A DNA stretch of 64,000 nucleotides, from contig CM075942.1 in NCBI GenBank assembly GCA_038030265.1, positions 38,158,751 through 38,222,750 of the forward strand, given 5' to 3'. The position numbers and the translations under genes were made by a program. The notes beneath the pieces were generated by a model that was not told where the DNA came from, made no database searches, and saw nothing but the letters and a program-made list of their open reading frames with translations. This stretch comes from Corythucha ciliata. Lineage: Eukaryota; Arthropoda; Insecta; Hemiptera; Tingidae. This document shows, one piece after another, positions 10,756 to 21,689 of the stretch (positions are counted from its first letter, which is position 1; each line of letters starts with the position of its first letter).

Positions 10756-11201
10756 GCGAGAAAGAGTGAGTGATGAGCGAGCACGTATGACGGTACTATA
10801 GTGGATGATAATATGAAGGTGGATTGTTAGCTGTCAATGGGTTCGGGGTGGCAATGGAACCCGGGAACGAAATGGTATAGGAGGATGAACGTTGGGGTGT
10901 GTGAAGGATGGGAACTCAATTCTCTAATTTGTCCCAAATCTGAAACTGGACACTCACAGTTCCATGAGTTTAAATTCACAATTATACCAGCCAATATAAT
11001 ATAACCCCTGGAAAACTCCATTCTTCAACCCATCGGCTCTAACCGTCCTTTATCTTGACCCATCATGGGTCCTTCCGCCGTCCGGGCCATATCTTGCCCT
11101 AGGATTGCTCGAAAAAAGTCGTTCTTTCGCACATAAACTCCATTTGGGATCTATTTCGTCCTAACATCTGATCAGTTTGATCATCTAACTCCCTGGGTTT
11201 G

Positions 11202-11330
11202 TATGGGCCGAAAGCGGGTCCAAAATGGGGATTTTCAAAGGCTTTGAGATCATAAGCGTGTGGGGTGTCGATTTTCATGTAATTTCAAGCCGGATTTGGC
11301 TACATTCATGAATAATAAACCCATGTGTAA
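11202..11330. repeat. Dispersed repeat, copy 1
   Basis: From GGGCCGAAAGCGGGTCC to about ATAATAAACCCAT this matches 58812-58935 with few differences. It includes the shared GTGGGGTGTCGATTTTCATG. Same orientation in both copies. No coding signal. Confidence 0.85.
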
Positions 11331-11502
11331 AATTTGCAGCGATTTTTTGAAACAAACCCGATTTTCATCGCTCTGTACAGAATATTTTCGGAGCCCTGAA
11401 AAATCTAGCAAATATGGTTTCTGACCGTAAATTTTACCAGCTTTCACTAAAAAATAATGCAATTTTGAGATGGATATAATGAATATTTCTGTCACCGGTA
11501 TT

Positions 11503-11665
11503 TTTAATTAATAAATTAATTAAACTGATGTTATCCGGACGACGATGGAAGGGCATAGCCCAACACAATTGGAGTTTCGAGAAAAAATGACTCCCCGGCG
11601 GGATTTGAACTCGCAACCTCTGGATTACCAGTCCAGCACGCTGCCAATTGCGCCACGGAGACGCC
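11503..11665 (-). mobile_element. tRNA-Thr-derived SINE, full copy (palindrome left half)
   Basis: Read on the minus strand. The head begins GGCGTCTCCGTGG and folds as a tRNA: D arm GCGC..GCGT, anticodon arm CTGGA/TCCAG with loop CTGGTAA (anticodon GGT, Thr), T arm with B-box-like GAGTTCAAATCC, and acceptor partner CGGGGAG. The A box is TGGCGCAATTGG. The tRNA-like part is followed by a unique tail (CATTTTTTCTCGAAACTCC onward, then ATCCGGATAACATC-type sequence) ending in TTAATTAATTTATTAATTAA. The same head-plus-tail recurs at 11921-12080, which makes it a SINE and not a tRNA gene. Internal A and B boxes would give pol III transcription. Confidence 0.8.
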
Positions 11666-11758
11666 GGGGAGCCATTTTTTCTCGAAACTCCAATTGTGTT
11701 GGGCTATGCCCTTCCATCGTCGTCCGGATAACATCAGTTTAATTAATTTATTAATTAA
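11666..11758 (+). mobile_element. tRNA-derived SINE, 5'-truncated mirror copy
   Basis: Plus-strand partial copy starting within the tRNA acceptor end (GGGGAGCC) and carrying the complete tail. It lies head-to-head with the full minus-strand copy and forms the right arm of the palindrome. Confidence 0.8.
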
Positions 11759-11920
11759 AAATACCGGCGACAGAAATATTCATTATATCCATCTCAAAAA
11801 CATCTAGATAAGATAAATTTCGGCGTGGTTTACCGATCAGGAGAAACGCCTAGAGTTTCGAGAAACAATGTACCTGGGTGGGGTTCGGCTTAGCTTATCC
11901 CTCGGAGTACGACTCCCAAA

Positions 11921-12080
11921 GGCGTCTCCGTCACGCAATTGGCAGCGTGCTGGACTGGTAATCCAGAGGTTGCGGTTCAAATCCCGCCGGGGAGCCATTT
12001 TTTCTCGAACTCCAATTGTGTTAGGCTATGCCCTTCCATCATGGTCCGGATAACATCAGTTTAATTAATTTATTAATTAA
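11921..12080 (+). mobile_element. tRNA-Thr-derived SINE, third copy
   Basis: Plus-strand copy of 160 bp with the same start (GGCGTCTCCG), anticodon loop CTGGTAA, B-box GGTTCAAATCC and tail ending TTTATTAATTAA. It differs from the 11.6-kb copy by several substitutions and small indels. Examples are CGTCACGC for CGTGGCGC in the A-box region, one base lost before the B box and CTCGAACTCC for CTCGAAACTCC. It is therefore an independent insertion. The flanking DNA diverges immediately after the tail, which fixes the 3' end. Confidence 0.85.
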
Positions 12081-12327
12081 ATGCAATTTTCATCAAATGC
12101 TTCGTTCGAAAGTTATAGGCGAGACCGTCTGGATAAAGAAAGGAGTTATTGAAAAATTATTAATTTTTCGGATTTCTCATTGAATTTTATTGTCACTTAT
12201 CGGGTCTTTATATAAAAACGCCATGCAAGACTTATTAAAGGGAATTTAATGAGCTTTCACATGAGATCCTTTGAAGTTTAATCGGATGGATAGTTTTTGA
12301 GTTATAGGCCGAAATGTGACGAAAACC

Positions 12328-12361
<34 letters not shown>

Positions 12362-12683
12362 AGTAAATTGAAAATTGTTTGACGTCATAGTCCTGTCTTA
12401 CGTTAATATTCCAATGAAATTTCATATAATAGGTCTGGTAGAAAACTCAATCAGCTTTCAGATCGTTTTTTTACATAAAAAATTGGACAACTAACTCCCG
12501 AGCTACTGGCAAAAGTGTGCAGAAAAACGTGGAATTTGGGCTGCCCCTTTTCGCGATTTTTGTCACATAACTGATACCACTGATTTTTCTAGTAGGTTTC
12601 AATGCTTTTCACTTATGTAAAATTCAATTCTGAAAACTTCGATTTCTTGACAACTCGGATGTCTTATTTTTTTCCGGAAGTAT
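12081..12683. repeat. Probable repeat DNA with a T-run
   Basis: Contains GTTATAGGC-type motifs twice (12113 and 12301) and a run of about 29 T (12331-12359). I see no coding capacity. It abuts the hairpin-ended repeat at 12684 and may be part of a larger element. Confidence 0.35.
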
Positions 12684-12961
12684 TTTAGTGCATTTCATTC
12701 TGAAAATGCACTATTGGTCTCGTCGTGATGGTGGCAAACATCGGTCATGTCATGTTTTTTTCACGTTTCAGAACCTCTAGAACACGAATTCAGTAGTCTC
12801 CAGGATTCGTATATTATATTTATATTTATATATTTATTTATAATATTATGACCGTTTTCTTGTTAGCACGATAACTCTCGAAGAAATTAATTTAGCGGAG
12901 CGCGCTTTGGCACAAAAATCAGTAGTCATAAGACCCCGGTCGGTATTGCATTTGGGCCAAA
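12684..12961. repeat. Hairpin-ended dispersed repeat, copy 1
   Basis: Begins TTAGTGCATTTC and immediately forms a perfect 10-bp hairpin (TAGTGCATTT/AAATGCACTA). It continues through TATTGGTCTCGTCGTGATGG, a TA-rich patch and the block CACGATAACTCTCGAAGAA to GGGCCAAATC. The same start appears at 23826 and 62523, and the later block at 25324 and 25624. A fixed hairpin at one end recalls 3' ends of Helitron/Helentron-type elements (on the minus strand the end reads GCACTAA), but this is only an analogy. Confidence 0.7.
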
Positions 12962-15099
12962 TCTTTTATGGTGGATACTTCTCAGGACTAATATTATGTA
13001 TACGAACGAATCTTCTGAAAATATTTGTTTTTTAATCATTAAGGTCTTCACGTTTTCTGAATCGGGCAGATTGAGTGACTCGCGCTGCAGTCATCGCAGT
13101 CAGAAATGACTGTGCATCAGTGATAATTAGGCAGTGTGACAAAAAACCCGTTTTCGAATGACTTGTACAGTGCAAAGTATCTGAAAGTGCCAGACTTATT
13201 CAAAACAGGATTATTCAAATTCCCGCCAAATAGGGTTTGACATTTTCGCTTATATACTCTCTCCTTGTATTAAGCCCCTTTTACATGAGAAAGTTTGGAT
13301 TGAAGTAGACGAGTTTATCCATTTCTGGTCGGACTCTGCTAGTGTGTTTTCATTTAACAGACCACCATGCTTGGGCCTTTGATGGGGAGGGGGATTCTGT
13401 TTTAACTGTTTCATCGTAGCACACGAGGTAAATATTGCATTTGCATGCCATTTATCTTAAAATCAAATAAAAATAATTGAATAAAACGTCTGTTATTCCC
13501 GTTCGTTTTTTGTCTTAAGTTTCGTTCTTTTGCTCCACTTGTGTTACACCCAACGATGTATAGAATAACTGGATTGCTCATCACTGCTGATAAAGAATAG
13601 CCATCAAATAAGCTCCAAGTGGAGCTTAAAGTGGATGAGAGGGGTGGAGTTTCAAAGTAAATACGCGAAGAGAGTTGTGTTGCCATAACTACACAAGGAG
13701 AGGGACAGGGTAATTGTTTGTCAGGGGACGACCTGCCCCCTCCAGTCCGCTGTGAGCACTACAGGTTTTTCTATCGTTGGTAACACCAAAGCAGAAAACC
13801 AGATGATCTGATATACTAATTTTGACAAGTTGAACTAAGGTAACTATATAACCGAGTGAACCCATCCGTCATTATGGGGCAGATAAAGTTGATCTACCCC
13901 ATAATGGGAGGGGGGGGGGTCATTATGGGGTTGGTGGGTAGCAGGAGTGCATAGAATTGGAAATACATGGAGTGTCCCACGAGGCTTTTGAAGCGAGCCC
14001 AAAATATTCTCTGGAATTTACACCTCAACTGAATTCTACTGGTCGAAAGGCAGTCGCTAAGCAAGCGAGTTAGCTGTTGTAAACAAGAAATTTATGATAA
14101 TTTTATCTTCCCCAATATGGCCGTGAGTTCACCGGGTAGTAAAGGTTCTCGTGTAACAATAGAATAGTACATTTTGTAACGGGTACGGAAAGTGAGAAAT
14201 ATCGTGCAAGCGTATTTAGACTCTCGAGGCGAGGATCACACGAGCAACGATATTTGGGGTGGGTTTAACAGCGAAAAATCTCAGAAAACGTAACATACAA
14301 ACTATCAGTGGTTCCGTTCTTGCAAGTAACTATTCCATGTATTTTATTGTTTATCTTTATTATTTATCACTGTAGGGAAGAGGCGGCATCATTGTGGAGT
14401 TCCGGTCAAATTTGGAAATAAAAGTCTTTGTCTCTCCACTATGTAATTAATATATTTATTTGTCAAGAGCCAGCTTTCGGTCCCTCACGACCATCTTCTG
14501 TGGACTTGATAATTCAGGCCGGTTCATACCGTTGTCAATTTATAGTAACATAAAACATCATACTTTTACTTGGAGTACTTCCACCGTCATATCTTATTTA
14601 GCCATATCATATATCGGCTTTCAAAAGTTGGTTGTGCTAGGCATTGGATAAATTTCCAATTTTTCATGTTAATGTCAATGTATCTAATTATTGAACTTAT
14701 TTACGTGAATCAAATAAATAATGCAATTATTAGAAGTTCGGAATTTTCGAGTCATTCTCTTCCCTTTATTCGGTAAAGGTTTTATGTTAAGGTAAGGGAC
14801 AATAACTACTGAAGACTTGAGGTGAGGTAATTCCTGTTGGCGAAAGAAGAGTTTCATTGGTGCACATTATGCTGTTTTATTTGTTTTTGACTAAAATGAG
14901 ATGATATGTTTACACCATTGAATCACTATTTCGCTCGAGAAGTGGGAAGAAGGAACTTAGGATTATTGCTCCAATGATGACAATTAGAGGGGATTGGTGA
15001 GGGGGGAAACACCAACGCGCAAGCGCGTACGGCTTATGTTGTCGACTGCGAAAACGAGACAGCGCTAGCTGTTCTGTCCCCCACTCCACTGTTAACTCT
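12962..15099. other. No gene recognised
   Basis: AT-rich DNA. A short triplicated CATTATGGGG motif (13872-13930, partly palindromic) sits beside a G-run. No coding motif found on either strand. Confidence 0.45.
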
Positions 15100-16381
15100 C
15101 TTATGTTAATATATTTTATCCTCCTTGGTTGTAATAAACTGTTACCCGAAGGAGGCTGTTTGACATTAATAAGGGCATCAACGGGCGAGATGACTTTACT
15201 GATAACAGATAAAATTCCTCGATTTGTAATACTACCGCGGAACTTTGGAAGCGATTTTCCACAATTTCCCGATGGGCACAAAACTCAAGCTTGACGGCAC
15301 AAAATGGCACAAAATTCAGAGTTCTAATTGAATTGTTTTTTTTTTCTCAATTCGACTTTTTTTCGTAATTCAGGGAAAAGTCATCCAGAGAATTGACTTT
15401 CTTTTTTGGTGGTTTAGAACGGCAGACGGTGGAGATTTGTCCCTTTTTTCCACAGGCATGACACTCGGCGTTACGAAATTTGCATTCAGAACGAGAATGG
15501 GAACCTCCGCAGCCGTAGCAACTTCGACCAGTTCCCGCCATTACCGGCGTTGTCTTCGATGGACGTACCTCTCTGGCGATTTTTTAGTTTTGGTTGAGTA
15601 AAACCCAGTTTATTGGTAGGTTCGTGTTCCCACTCGGACCTATTTTTTTGAATTTGTGAGGTCGTTAGCAGCGCGGCCTCTTGAGTAGTCGCTATGTCAA
15701 ATGCCGCAGGAAACGTGGCAGGATTCCTCGTGATGATTTCGTCACAGATTTATTTCGAATTGAGGTCGTGAAGTAGCTGTTCTATCAACATCCGATTGAG
15801 AAACTCTCCGTAATCACAACGTGTTGCTTTCGTTTTGAGCCGGAGGGCGAATTGAGAGCTGGTTTCATTATCTTGTTGATGAAGGAGGCGAAACTGAATG
15901 CTTTCGGCATATTTGTTAGTGGAATTGTCGAAATGATTTATGAGTGTAGTTTTGATGTCCTCGTGGCCAAGCGTGTCGGGTTGGCGAGGGCTGACGAGAA
16001 ATTTCAACGCGTCATTCAGATACGGATCCATGTGGACAAGAATATAGTTTGCACGGAGACTGTTGGGGATCTTACTGAGCTCAAAAGCCCAATCAGCTCT
16101 GGTGAAATAGTCATTGACCTTCGAGTGCTCAGGAATTCGGAAAAAGTGAACGGCGGTGGCTTAATATCGTTGGCAGCCACGGAGGACACGTGAATGTTGG
16201 ATGACGCAACCTGTAGAGCCCGAGTGAGAAGACCGGTGAGCGCATCAACAATTTCGGCAGGTAGTGAAGGAGATTCTTGGGCCATCGGGTAACCTTGATT
16301 ACTTCTGTTATTTAATACGAAAGATCTCGGTTCTACTAAATTGTATTTTTTTTTTACAAACGAACAACAAGGATGAGTCAA
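15100..16381 (-). pseudogene. Ty3/Gypsy gag (and probable protease) relic
   Basis: Minus-strand fragments in several frames. The N-terminal gag piece (16016-16285) reads PPPFTFSEFL, the usual start of a Gypsy capsid. After a frameshift near 16030 the capsid continues with AESIQFRLLHQQDNETSSQF and CDYGEFLNRMLIEQLLHDL (15750-16031). A nucleocapsid piece (15347-15541) has two zinc knuckles, CYGCGGSHSRSEC and CHACGKKGQISTVC; the second has S/T where His is expected. Downstream 15100-15310 may be decayed protease but lacks a visible DTG/DSG. No RT, integrase or LTR was found. Frameshifts and the stop before the nucleocapsid make it inactive. Confidence 0.72.
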
Positions 16382-18372
16382 TCATATGTTGATATACACA
16401 ACAGTACTGAGACTAGAAATCGTTCCCTGGAAGTGATGAACAACCTCTACGCCTGTACAGCGCTCTGAAGGGCGTTGTAATGGTATACATATAGGATATA
16501 GGGATTGTTAATATGCTTCCGAGGGGAGAGTGCTATGGAAATTGGGAACCACTGAGACGTCTTTTTTATTTCCGCAATAAAGATAAAAGAATCCTCTTTT
16601 TTATAATTGAAAAACACAAGAAGCACTATAGACTCTAAAATTTCATTTTCCCTTTCCTCTTAAAAACATAAACGGGAAAGGAAACCAATATCGCTGCCTC
16701 TTCAATTCTGTAACAATGCTGAAGCTTTCTGGTAAACAAGTTTAAGGATATAAGGCATGCGGAAAAGGAGAACTCTACCCACGTGTTTGTACAAGGCTAT
16801 TGTTCCAAAGTGTAAGTGGGAGTTGGCGAAATGAAACGCGCATTACTAGTCGCACAATGTCTATGCCAGAAATTTAATGAAAGAGAAACGGGGGATATGA
16901 AATATTTTTTGGACGACAGATTCCTGAAGTGTGAACCTATAGTGGTTACAACAGCACATACATTTAAAAAAGACTATGTTTTCACGAACTCAATGCATCC
17001 TTGCCCAAAGGGAACATACATATAGAAGTAAAGTGAAGATAAGAAAAATAATCCAAACCCCCCCCCCCCGCCATTTGTCAGCTGTATTGTACACAAAATA
17101 ACATGGGAGGAATTTCGTTAGGACAACGTTCAACCCAAGTTTATTAGCCCTCGTCTATGCCTTCGTTATCATTCATATAAACCTAGAGGCACCTCTTTCT
17201 CGGTACACACTCATACGTTTTTCGTAATATTCACGTTCACATCACAATTCCTCTTCAATATTCACAAGCTATATAAATAAACGGCGAACGGCTGTAAACG
17301 GTGAATCCAAGCGTATAACCAGACATTATGCAGCTGGAGTGCTGAATTAATGATTGAGCATTAGTTCCGCTATCGAGATGGATCATTTCACTCAAATATA
17401 TCTTTTTTATTGAAATTTACTACTGGTCGTACTCTGTAACAAGCTAACAACCATAGCCACAAAAGTTCTAGGTTTTGCAACAATTCCATTTATTATTGTT
17501 TTCAAGTGCTAAAGACTGTTTACATGTCGAAATGTGTGTCTTTTATGACGTGTGGAATCATCTTTTGGGATTTCTCGCCCTGTGTTCGAAGGATCTTCAT
17601 TTTGCTAAAGGAAGATCCGTGAGGATTATGACGGGCTCCTCTCGACAGACTGGATGTCGTGAAATCTGCAAGCTTTGCGGACTCCTTCCCTTTCCTTGTT
17701 TGGTGATATACCACGTATGCATGTACGTAACGCACACAGGAATATCTAGACAGTTTGAGTGATATTTCGACTTCACACTAACACGCTCGGCCGAGAATCT
17801 GTGCCTACCCCAGGCTAAGCATGAGTACAAGGCAAATACACTCTGGTTCCTCGGGATTCCACAAGAAAACTTTTTTTTCTCACTACTTAGTGCGGAAGCC
17901 GCACTTTTTTGCGCCATTTTCCAACTCGGAAGTTGAGGTTATTTCAAACTGAGAAAATATTATTCTGACCATAGTAGACCAAGCCATAGCCATGTTTGAC
18001 CATAGTAGTCGAAGCCGAACAGGTTAGGGTTTTAGTGGGTAGTCCCGGCCTTTCGTTGACTAGAGGTCCGGGGTGCCCCACACTGCACGCGTCTGCATGT
18101 TTATGGCGTGCAGTTGCGTGCGTACGTAAATGCATTTCCCCATCTTGTATACAAAAAAAAAAAAAAAAAAGTGGTTCTTATTTTCACTCAGTGAAGATAC
18201 ACTTTTCCTCTTTGACATCTTGTGGATGCAAAGGGTATCCTTCTTTTTTTTTTTTTTTTCTCCAGACTTCAATAAAACAACCTAGACTCACATATCTTTA
18301 AAACAACAATTTATCATTAACTAATAAGTATTTATTGCCTTTTTAAATAAAGAGTCATGAGAAAAATATTGT
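16382..18372. other. No gene recognised
   Basis: No motif-bearing open frame. Contains a C-run (17058-17067), a poly-A (about 18151-18169) and a poly-T (about 18243-18260). The poly-T lies downstream of the LINE at 18.5-23.8 kb on its strand, but its link to that element is unclear. Confidence 0.45.
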
Positions 18373-18488
18373 ACTTGACTCGTCGAAAGTGAATTTTCCT
18401 GCTCGTCTTTCTTAGCAGGCTCGGCCTCCGCCTCACCAGCCAAACCAAAGACTCGCAGGAAAAACCTCACTTCCTCGTCTAGTTAAGT
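18373..18488. mobile_element. MITE, about 116 bp
   Basis: Inverted ends ACTTGACTCGTCGAAAGTG and (reverse complement of the right end) ACTTAACTAGACGAGGAAGTG continue through TTTTCCTGC. A reverse-complement copy lies at 54847-54958 and a partial one near 53795-53845. All share a GGCTCGGCCTCCGCCTC-like core. Superfamily unknown. Confidence 0.7.
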
Positions 18489-18489
18489 A

Positions 18490-18960
18490 AACTACTATTA
18501 CTCCGTACAAGAGTTTTTAAATTCAAATAGTTGCCCTGTAAAGCCTGGGTTATCTTCTACGTGTATTCACGCGGTTATAAAGTCTAATCAATAAAGTATA
18601 ATCATACTATCTCTAGCTACTACATTTACTTTTCTTTCCAGATGCTGCTGATCTCTATGGCTCACCAAGTTAGCCATATCACACTATTGTATCACAGAAT
18701 GTTTCTTCGGGTTTTCATTATTTCAGATAAGTATTATGATTTACGTGCCTATTTTGTTAACTTGTTACTTTGTGTATTTTCGGTTTTGTCCTCAGGCTTC
18801 AGTTTCACTGATCGTTTGTATCACAGTTCTATATCACAGACAGTCGGATTTTTATCACAGTCGGAGTCGTGTTTTGTCAAGACATTGTAAGTATTCTTTA
18901 AACCTCGTTGAATAAATTAATTGCTTTTAAATATCTCATTACGAGTTCTATATTACTATA
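18490..18960 (-). other. LINE-A 3' untranslated region with TATCACA repeats
   Basis: Region downstream (on the minus strand) of the ORF2 end. TATCACA (TGTGATA on the element strand) occurs five times: 18677, 18690, 18819, 18832 and 18853. The 3' region of the LINE at 26.7 kb has the same motif. The exact 3' end of the element was not identified. Confidence 0.55.
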
Positions 18961-21621
18961 GGTTATTTTAATAGCTCCCTGATATCTGTTGGAAGCCGAT
19001 ACTGTTCCCTCGCTGTTGAAAATAGCCGGCAATGAAACAGAACGTGCTCAATTGTTAGGCTGACATTGCACACATCGCACAATGCTCGCCGTGATCCTAA
19101 CAAATGATGTGCATATGTCAATCTCGTGTGGCCAATGCACACTCTCGTATACTATATCACCTTTTCTTTTCTTGTAGCTTTAGCATCGATAATTTCAACA
19201 TTCCTCACATCAGGGCAGATATTTCTTAATTGGGTTTTGCTCCGTTCCCATTTCTCTTGCCAGGTGTTCCATAATTCAGCCGATGCTTCTCGTCTAGAAG
19301 AGCTACCGGGAGAGGTGGCCGCTTCTTTCGCCAGCAGGTCCACTCGCTCATTTCCTGTTATTCCAATGTGGCTTGGAACCCACATGAAGGTGACAAGAAC
19401 TCCTTTCTGGTGAAGGTCTAGCAACCTCATATGTGTTGATCGAGGTAATTGCTCAGCATTAAACTTGTCCCTCAGAAGTTGTATAATGCTCATGGAGTCT
19501 GTTATGAGTAGGTCGTTCTTTTTTTCTTCTTCTATTATCGTTAATAGCAACGTATCTAGTGCATGTAGAATGGCATAGAGCTCGGCAGTAAGGATTGACG
19601 AGTGTCCTGGCAAACTCTTTTTGGAAAACAGACTTCGTTTTGGGATGTAAAAGGCACATCCCACACCACCTTCCATTTTGGATCCATCTGTATATACATG
19701 TAAATACTCAGAATATCTCTCAACTTGCGAATAGAATAATGCTCGTAGTTTAGAGGGAGGTAAAATATTTTTCGGGTATATTGAGAGTTGTAAATCTGCG
19801 CTGCGGTCCGGTATTTGCCATGGGTGGGCATGAAGAGCCATTTCACATAAAACGGGTAGATGTCTGAACGTGTATCGCAGTTCTCTAGTTCGAATAAAAG
19901 AGGGTAGAGTTCGGCTTGGTAATAATCTGTAGATGTCTGCATGACTCTCTTGGGAAATTTTTGTATTCAAGAAATGATCTCTTTTAGTTTCGAGTTTGAT
20001 AGCATAATTCAGCTGTATCGCCGATACTCAAGGGGTAATAAGTTTGAAACCACGAATAGGGCCTCGCACGGGATAGTTCGAAATGCTCCAGTGGCAAGCC
20101 GGATACCGGCCTGATAGATGCGGTCCAAAGGCTTAAGCCACGATGTTCGGGCTGAGTCGTATACTAAGGACCCGTAATCAATCTTTGTCCTTATCAGTAC
20201 ATCAAGGACGCGGAAGCAAAAGCTTTGCGTCGCCTCCCCATCTGTGGTTCAAGTTGATGTCCCTCGTACAGCGACCTGTCAAATACGAGATATGGGCTTT
20301 CCATCTGAGGGAGGTGTCAAAGATCACCCCGAGAAACTTGTGTGTTTCCTTGTACGGTATTATTGATTCTCCTAGTGCTAGTCCCGGTGGGTCATGGGGC
20401 GTCCTTAACCTGCAAAAGTGGAGTGCCGCTGATTTCTCGTAGGAGAATGTAAGTCCTCTTTTGGCAGCTTCGGTCATCAGTCTATTTATACTTTCTTGCA
20501 AAATCGTGCTTGCCGAGGAGCAATTCTTGGAATGTTCCAGAAATATGGCTAAATCATCCGCGTAAAAGGATTTATGCACGAATGCAGGTACATCTTTCGT
20601 CAGCCCATTTATAGCTTCAAGAAACATTGTTGCACTAAGTACAGACCCTTGAGGTATGCCAATTTCTGATTTCCTCGAAGATGGATAGGTTGCCCCGATA
20701 CGAACTTGAAAACTGCGGTTTTCTAAGAAGCTTTCCACAAGTTTTAGAAGGTTTCCTTCGGCTCCCCATTCACTCAATTGTCGAAGTACCCAAGGCCGCC
20801 AAACCTTGTCAAAGGCGCTCTGTAAATCAAAGAACACCGCGGTTACATGGCGACTGGTTAAAGGTAAAAGGTTGTAACCCTCAAATTTTTGAAAAGTGCG
20901 ATTTCTGCGCTATTTCGTAGTTGCCACTCTCCCGGAGGTACTGTTAAAAGGTTGTAAGCCGGTCAAAAAGGGGCAGCAAGATAAAATACAATTAATGTTG
21001 GTGTAACCCACACAATACGTCAAACAAAGACCGGTAAGCTGTTATAACCCCCTTGCAACATGTTACTGTAGTGAACACTGGCATGAGGGGTAGGTCAATT
21101 GCATCGAAGCTTCCTGAACTCGATGTGAAATGGGTGGGTTCCCCAGTGTTCAGAACTATGAGATTACACTCTGTTATTACAGATTCCAATAGGCAACATG
21201 CGTTAGTCGTTTGCCGAGAATCCCAGACTACATTGTGGATGTTTGTATCACTTAGTACCAGTATGGGAGCTGGTAAGGCTCGAAACAATACCTTCAGTTC
21301 ATTCTGTCGCCATGATGGGTCTTGAAGGTACAAAGAACACACCGTGATAGGGACAGACACATTTATTCGAACGGTAACAGCTTGCAACGGTGTGTCTAAA
21401 ATCAAGGTTTCAGCCTTAACATCCTCTGAGACGTAAATAGTCACTCCGCATGTCGACGTCCTCCTTGAACTATCGTTGTGGGTTTATGGAATAAGTTGTA
21501 CCCACTCACTTGTCGAATGTACGTTTGGGTTATATTTAGCTATCAGGTGTCTAAGTTCGTCACATTTGCCATGTAATCCTCTTGCGTTCCAGTGTATAAA
21601 GTAGTTTTTTATTAAGGACAT
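18961..21621 (-). pseudogene. LINE-A ORF2: endonuclease, RT, RNase H, zinc finger (broken)
   Basis: ORF2 starts at ATG 21621 (MSLIKNYFIHWNARGL). The IHWNARGL motif opens an APE-type endonuclease. A stop near 21490 breaks it; the rest (20992-21444) has LSDTNIHNVVWDS, where families have GDFNAHHxxWG, so a catalytic position looks changed. The N-terminal RT is deleted near 20860-20990. The retained RT (20202-20860) shows FFDLQSAFDKVW, GIPQGSVLSATMF and FYADDLAIFLEH. RNase H (19152-19970) has TDGSK, TAELYAI, ITDSMS and GNERVDLLAKEA. A TAG then interrupts the frame, after which the CCHC (CDVCNVSLTIEHVLFHC) and the end ELLK follow. It encoded the machinery for target-primed reverse transcription and is now non-functional. 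Confidence 0.85.
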
Positions 21622-21689
21622 GTTATATTAATTATTGTTATATTGTTGATTTACGTATTCTTGTTATCTTGAATACACTTTTCATGGCA

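Larger units (their letters stand above)
11463..11798. repeat. 336-bp near-perfect palindrome containing a tRNA-derived SINE
   Basis: Left arm 11463-11599 and right arm 11662-11798 are reverse complements with only two visible mismatches in 137 bp. The 62-nt loop is the tRNA-like heart of the SINE. The arms run past the SINE tail into about 40 bp of flanking DNA on both sides. Inverted duplication therefore happened after insertion and included flanks; this is not two independent insertions. Its transcript would fold into a long hairpin. Confidence 0.9.

Noticed and set aside
10584..10784. Leu/Ser-repeat open frame on the minus strand
   Set aside because: Also a GA microsatellite read through.
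11590..11665. Functional tRNA-Thr gene
   Set aside because: The fold is good, but the same head is fused to the same non-tRNA tail in another copy, one acceptor pair is mismatched and it sits in a palindrome. SINE is the better explanation.
16816..17025. 69-residue frame starting MGVGEMKRALLVAQ
   Set aside because: No family resemblance or neighbouring exon found.
20681..20920. Plus-strand frames opposite LINE-A RT
   Set aside because: Shadows of the minus-strand RT.
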